A stretch of DNA of 10,231 bases from an uncultured Faecalibacterium sp. (GTDB taxonomy: Bacteria; Bacillota; Clostridia; Oscillospirales; Ruminococcaceae). The position numbers and the translations under genes are program-made. The notes beneath the pieces were generated by a model. It ran no database searches and was not told where the DNA came from. It worked only from the letters and a program-made list of their open reading frames with translations. Numbering within the stretch: position 1 is the first letter of the stretch; each line of letters opens with the position of its first letter. The stretch covers positions 1 to 10,231 of the forward strand of contig CAKSYT010000032.1 of the NCBI GenBank assembly GCA_934524985.1. Direction: 5' to 3'. Of the stretch, positions 7,105-10,231 are shown piece after piece.

Positions 7105-8721
7105 ATGCCAAAAGAAACATTGCAGCACACCATGAGAAGCAAGGTCCGGGTCTTTGAGGACGGCGGCATCCGCCTGCTCCGCAAAGGGCAGAAAGGGCTC
7201 ATCCACGCCATTTTCAGCCGCTTCGGGCTGGTGCTGGTGCTGCTGGTGCTGCAATTCGGAGCGCTGTTCAGCCTGATGCGCTGGTTCAGCGGTCTGCTGC
7301 CCCACTACTTGGGCGGCACTTTGCTGGTCACAGCAGCCATGATGGTCTACCTGCTCAATCAGGATATGAACAACAGTGTGCGCATCCCGTGGCTGGTTGT
7401 CACGGCTCTGGCACCGGTGCTGGGCGTGCTGCTGTTCTGCTACACCAAGGAGGATGTGGGCCACCGGATGCTCAAAAAGCGCCTGATGGAGCTGGAAGGG
7501 CAGACCCGCAGCCAGCTGCCGCAGCCCAAAAAGACCGGCAAGGCGCTGGACGCAGACTGCCCCGGCGCAGCCTCTCTGGCGCAGTATCTGCGCGGACGGG
7601 GCGGCGGCTTCCCGGTGTACGAAAACACGCAGGTGACCTATTTCCCCAGCGGTGAGGCCAAGTTTGCCGCGCTGCTGCCCCAGCTGGAAAGCGCCACCCA
7701 GTACATTTTTCTGGAATACTTCATCATTGACGAAGGGCTGATGTGGGGGCGCATTCTGGAAATTTTGGCGCGCAAGGCCGCGCAGGGCGTGGATGTGCGG
7801 GTGATGTATGACGGCACCTGCGAGTTCTCCACCCTGCCCCGGGACTACCCCAGACGGCTGGAAGCGCTGGGCATCCGCTGCAAGGTGTTTGCGCCGGTCA
7901 CGCCCTTTGTTTCCACCCACTACAACTACCGCGACCACCGCAAGATTCTGGTCGTAGATGGCCGCGTAGGCTTTACCGGCGGCGTGAATCTGGCCGATGA
8001 GTACATCAACCACGTTGAAAAATATGGCCGCTGGAAGGACGCCGCCGTCATGCTGGAGGGCGAGGGCGTGCGCACCATGACTGCTCTGTTTTTGCAGATG
8101 TGGAGCATCCAGCGGGAGCCGGAGTTCGCCCAGTTCCTCACCCGCCCCCTCCCGCAAACGCAGGCAAAGGGCTTTGTCATCCCCTACGGGGACTGCCCGC
8201 TGGACGGCGAGCGGGTGGGCGAGATGGTCTACATCGACCTGCTCAACCGCGCCCGGCACAGCGTACATATCATCACGCCCTACCTCATTCTGGACGGCGA
8301 GTTGGAGACCGCCCTGCGCTTTGCCGCTGAGCGCGGCGTGGACGTGCACCTGATCCTGCCCGGCAAACCGGACAAGTGGTTTGCCTACGCGCTGGCCAAG
8401 ACTCACTATCTGCCGCTGCTATCCTCCGGTGTAAAAATCAGTGAGTGGGTCCCCGGCTTTACCCACGCCAAGGTGATGATCATGGACGGGCAGGAGGCGG
8501 TCGTGGGCACCATCAATCTGGATTACCGCAGCCTGTACCACCACTTTGAAAACGCGGTCTGGATGCGCGGCGTGGACTGCCTGCCCCGCATTGAAGCCGA
8601 TTTTCAGGACACGCTGGCGCAGTGCCGCACGGTGGAGCCCACCCGCCAGAGCGTCTGGCAGGGCAAAAAGCTGCTGCATTTGGTAGGCATGGTGCTCAAA
8701 TTCATCGCCCCGCTGATCTAA
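7105..8721 (+). CDS. cls: Cardiolipin synthase, phospholipase D superfamily, membrane-bound
   Basis: The 538-residue protein most likely joins two phosphatidylglycerol molecules into cardiolipin and glycerol at the cell membrane. Three hydrophobic segments lie near the N terminus (about 40-60, 68-84 and 94-113), the last ending in the cytoplasm. Two phospholipase D HxKxxxxD motifs are present: H278-R-K280-x4-D285 followed by GFTGGVNLADEY, and H454-A-K456-x4-D461 followed by GTINLDYRS. Both active-site halves are intact. The frame is open back to a TTG at 6985. I chose ATG 7105 because AAAGGA at 7091-7096 precedes it by 8 bases and the extra residues look untranslated. Three stop codons in a row (TAA TGA TAA) close the frame. 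Specificity is inferred from the family; related enzymes can use other phospholipids. Confidence 0.93.
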   Translation: MPKETLQHTMRSKVRVFEDGGIRLLRKGQKGLIHAIFSRFGLVLVLLVLQFGALFSLMRWFSGLLPHYLGGTLLVTAAMMVYLLNQDMNNSVRIPWLVVTALAPVLGVLLFCYTKEDVGHRMLKKRLMELEGQTRSQLPQPKKTGKALDADCPGAASLAQYLRGRGGGFPVYENTQVTYFPSGEAKFAALLPQLESATQYIFLEYFIIDEGLMWGRILEILARKAAQGVDVRVMYDGTCEFSTLPRDYPRRLEALGIRCKVFAPVTPFVSTHYNYRDHRKILVVDGRVGFTGGVNLADEYINHVEKYGRWKDAAVMLEGEGVRTMTALFLQMWSIQREPEFAQFLTRPLPQTQAKGFVIPYGDCPLDGERVGEMVYIDLLNRARHSVHIITPYLILDGELETALRFAAERGVDVHLILPGKPDKWFAYALAKTHYLPLLSSGVKISEWVPGFTHAKVMIMDGQEAVVGTINLDYRSLYHHFENAVWMRGVDCLPRIEADFQDTLAQCRTVEPTRQSVWQGKKLLHLVGMVLKFIAPLI

Positions 8722-8727
8722 TGATAA

Positions 8728-8769
8728 AGCGCCCCGGAAACGCTTCCAAACGTTTCCGGGGCGCTCTTT
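8728..8769. terminator. Shared terminator between convergent cls and glycosyltransferase
   Basis: AGCGCCCCGGAAACG (8728-8742) is perfectly complementary to 8751-8765, with an 8-base loop. It fills the 50-base gap between the cls stop and the end of the opposite glycosyltransferase gene, so it probably stops transcription from both sides. T-tracts are poor on both strands (CTTTG after it on +, TTATCATTA on -), but the stem is very stable. Confidence 0.75.
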
Positions 8770-8771
8770 GC

Positions 8772-9932
8772 TTATGCTTTTGCGCCTGCCGGCACTTTCT
8801 TTTTTTTCAGGGTGGATGGCATCGCCGTCAGCGGGTCGCCCACCACATGATGATAGACCTCCTCGTAACGGTCCAGCATCACCTCGTACTCAAAATTTGT
8901 ATGGACGTACTCGATCTGCTGCTGCCGCATTGCATCCGGGTACTCCTGTGCGCATTCTCGCTCCAGCGCCCGGGCAAGGTCGTCCGTATCCTCCGGTTTG
9001 AAGGCCGCGCCGTAAATGTCGGTCACGACCGTATTCTCGGGGATATCGCTCACCAGACACCGTGCACCGATGGACAGTGCTTCCAGCAACGACAGGGAAA
9101 GTCCCTCGGTGTGGCTAGGCAAAACAAACAGTCCGCAGTTGCTGTAAAGCTCCTTCAGCGGGTCGCCCACCAAATAGTCGGTCATGATGATATTGGGGTC
9201 ACACTGCGCCTGCTGCTGTACTGTCTTGCAATATTCGCTGTCGTCCAGCGGGCCGACCAGCACAAGCTTTTTCTCCGTCTTGGCCTTGCGGTAGCCCTCT
9301 ACCAGATCCAGCGTGCCCTTTTCCGGTGAGATGCGCCCCACATACAGGATGTACTCTCCATGCTCCAGCCCATATCTTTCCCGGATCAGATTACAAGAGC
9401 GCTTTTCATAAAAACGGATGGCATTGGGGATCAGAATGGACGCACGGCCATATTTCTGCAAAAAATAATTCCACTCCGTCTCCGAAAGCACCACCAGATC
9501 ATCTGCATATTTTGCAGCGATCCGCTCTCCCAGCTTCATGTAACGGCTTGCAAAGCCGCGCCACTTGTCCACCTTCCAGTTCAACCCGTGCACCGTACAC
9601 ACAGTACGCTTGCCGAATATCTTAGCGATCAGCAGCGGTACGCTGGGGCCGATGGCGTGGTAATGGATCACATCAAAACCCCGGAACAGCGCATCAAAGG
9701 TTGCCAGAAAAGAGTAGATCGTGGCATTCAATGCAGGCTTTTGCAAGGTAAACACCCGCCGTGCGTGAACGCCGTCCACATCGTACACATTATGGTGCTT
9801 TTCCAAGCCGCGGTTATACACGGTCACGTCATAGCCGCGTTCCACCAGACTTCTGGCCAGTCCGCCAACCATGACCTCCACACCGCCCGAGCGACTGGGA
9901 AAATCCTTGTGCCCGATCATCGCCACCTTCAC
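8772..9932 (-). CDS. GT4-family glycosyltransferase, probable surface polysaccharide enzyme
   Basis: The 386-residue protein has the GT-B fold of retaining nucleotide-sugar glycosyltransferases. The N-terminal domain starts MKVAMIGHKDFPSRSGGVE, with the acceptor-side glycine loop at about 15-17, a segment I associate with rhamnosyl- and other sugar transferases of capsule or cell-wall glycan clusters. The C-terminal domain has YVGRISPEKGT (197-207, Arg200 and Lys205 for the nucleotide diphosphate) and the E-x7-E motif Glu276 to Glu284 in HTEGLSLSLLEAL. No signal or membrane segment is clear. The basic tail (KKKK at 376-379) may help membrane contact. The start is GTG at 9932, supported by GGAAGGAAG (complement of 9941-9949); the next start, ATG at residue 5, is too close to that site. 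Donor and acceptor sugars cannot be told from sequence, and no partner glycan genes are visible. Confidence 0.88.
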   Translation of the reverse strand: MKVAMIGHKDFPSRSGGVEVMVGGLARSLVERGYDVTVYNRGLEKHHNVYDVDGVHARRVFTLQKPALNATIYSFLATFDALFRGFDVIHYHAIGPSVPLLIAKIFGKRTVCTVHGLNWKVDKWRGFASRYMKLGERIAAKYADDLVVLSETEWNYFLQKYGRASILIPNAIRFYEKRSCNLIRERYGLEHGEYILYVGRISPEKGTLDLVEGYRKAKTEKKLVLVGPLDDSEYCKTVQQQAQCDPNIIMTDYLVGDPLKELYSNCGLFVLPSHTEGLSLSLLEALSIGARCLVSDIPENTVVTDIYGAAFKPEDTDDLARALERECAQEYPDAMRQQQIEYVHTNFEYEVMLDRYEEVYHHVVGDPLTAMPSTLKKKKVPAGAKA

Positions 9933-10002
9933 CGTAACAACTTCCTTCCGTTTTGTAATACATCCCCGTCAAATCCAGTTTCCATCACACTAATATATCA
10001 TT

Positions 10003-10031
10003 ATTGTAACATAGGTATCACTTAGCCGCAA
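10003..10031 (-). promoter_or_regulatory. Candidate extended -10 promoter of the glycosyltransferase
   Basis: On the - strand, TTGCGG (complement of 10026-10031) is followed after 17 bases by TACAAT (complement of 10003-10008), preceded by TGT, an extended -10. Transcription would begin near 9996, leaving a leader of about 64 bases. The surrounding 9950-10116 is markedly AT-rich compared with the rest of the window, as expected for a promoter region. Nothing else is identified in this 184-base gap. Confidence 0.45.
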
Positions 10032-10116
10032 CTAATTTCTATGAAATATTTTAACAAAACATGAACTTTCAGTACTATCTTGCTCTATTTGTAGAAATTT
10101 CATCTTTTGTACACTC

Positions 10117-10153
10117 AAAAAAACGCTTCAGGAATTTTTCCTGAAGCGTTTTT
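10117..10153 (-). terminator. Rho-independent terminator of the rRNA operon
   Basis: CGCTTCAGGAA (10124-10134) pairs with TTCCTGAAGCG (10138-10148) around a three-base loop, and flanking A and T runs extend the stem. On the - strand the seven T complementary to 10117-10123 follow the stem. It lies directly downstream of the 5S rRNA gene. Confidence 0.93.
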
Positions 10154-10157
10154 CAAA

Positions 10158-10231
10158 GTCGGCGACTACCTATTTTCACAAGCCGTTTCCAGCTAACTAT
10201 CTTCGGCACAAGTAAGCTTAACTTCTGTGTT
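10158..10231 (-). rRNA. rrf: 5S ribosomal RNA, 3' part (5' end beyond window edge)
   Basis: On the - strand the sequence begins AACACAGAAGTTAAGC, the highly conserved loop B region of bacterial 5S rRNA. It continues through GTGCCGAAGATAGTT and ends GGTAGTCGCCGAC, which should pair with the missing 5' end. About 74 of the usual 115-120 bases are present. The 3' end at 10158 is estimated; the terminator stem starts a few bases later. Its 3' position implies a 23S gene further right, outside the window. Confidence 0.93.

Noticed and set aside
6910..8406. 498-codon open frame on the - strand opposite cls
   Set aside because: Antisense to an intact cardiolipin synthase with both catalytic motifs. 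The His- and Gln-rich translation has no recognisable domain.
8622..9329. 235-codon open frame on the + strand opposite the glycosyltransferase
   Set aside because: It overlaps the end of cls, crosses the terminator hairpin and is antisense to a gene with clear GT4 motifs.

Overview
The window looks like an ordinary chromosomal stretch from a GC-rich, strictly anaerobic gut Firmicute. The GC-rich third codon positions, strong AAGGAG-type ribosome sites, the style of the ATP synthase subunits and the CCCTCA-type hairpin repeats between genes all fit the Oscillospiraceae/Ruminococcaceae. A Faecalibacterium-like genome is my best guess, from recognition only and not from a search.

Left part (1-5695, + strand): the distal part of an F1Fo ATP synthase operon in the order c-b-delta-alpha-gamma-beta-epsilon (atpE-F-H-A-G-D-C). 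The atpE gene enters from the left edge, and the a subunit and operon promoter must lie outside. The genes are tightly spaced or overlapping, and a strong hairpin plus T-tract ends the operon just after atpC. The c subunit carries two carboxylates (nt 79-81 and 178-180) and an ETTGIY motif. This matches the two-carboxylate Na+ rotor described in Fusobacterium nucleatum, so the enzyme is probably Na+-coupled.

Middle (5643-6283): about 640 bases with no credible gene, packed with hairpins. They include a perfect 17-bp inverted repeat, a terminator-like 62-base hairpin, two facing units of what seems to be one dispersed repeat family, a 14-bp hairpin with a bulge, and a perfect 16-bp hairpin downstream of udk.

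Right part (6284-10231): uridine kinase (udk, - strand) and cardiolipin synthase (cls, + strand) are divergent, sharing a palindromic ATTATAAT -10 region with an inverted repeat on each side. Convergent to cls is a GT4-family glycosyltransferase (- strand, GTG start), and a perfect 15-bp hairpin separates the two. At the right edge lies the 3' part of a 5S rRNA gene on the - strand with a clear terminator, so an rRNA operon ends just upstream of the glycosyltransferase.

The genes have separate jobs: energy conversion, pyrimidine salvage, membrane phospholipid synthesis, and probably cell-surface glycan synthesis. I see no transposase, phage gene, CRISPR array, toxin-antitoxin or defence system. 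I did not find a convincing new biological system. The points most worth following are the ion specificity of the c ring, the repeat mosaic after atpC, and the symmetrical udk/cls control region.
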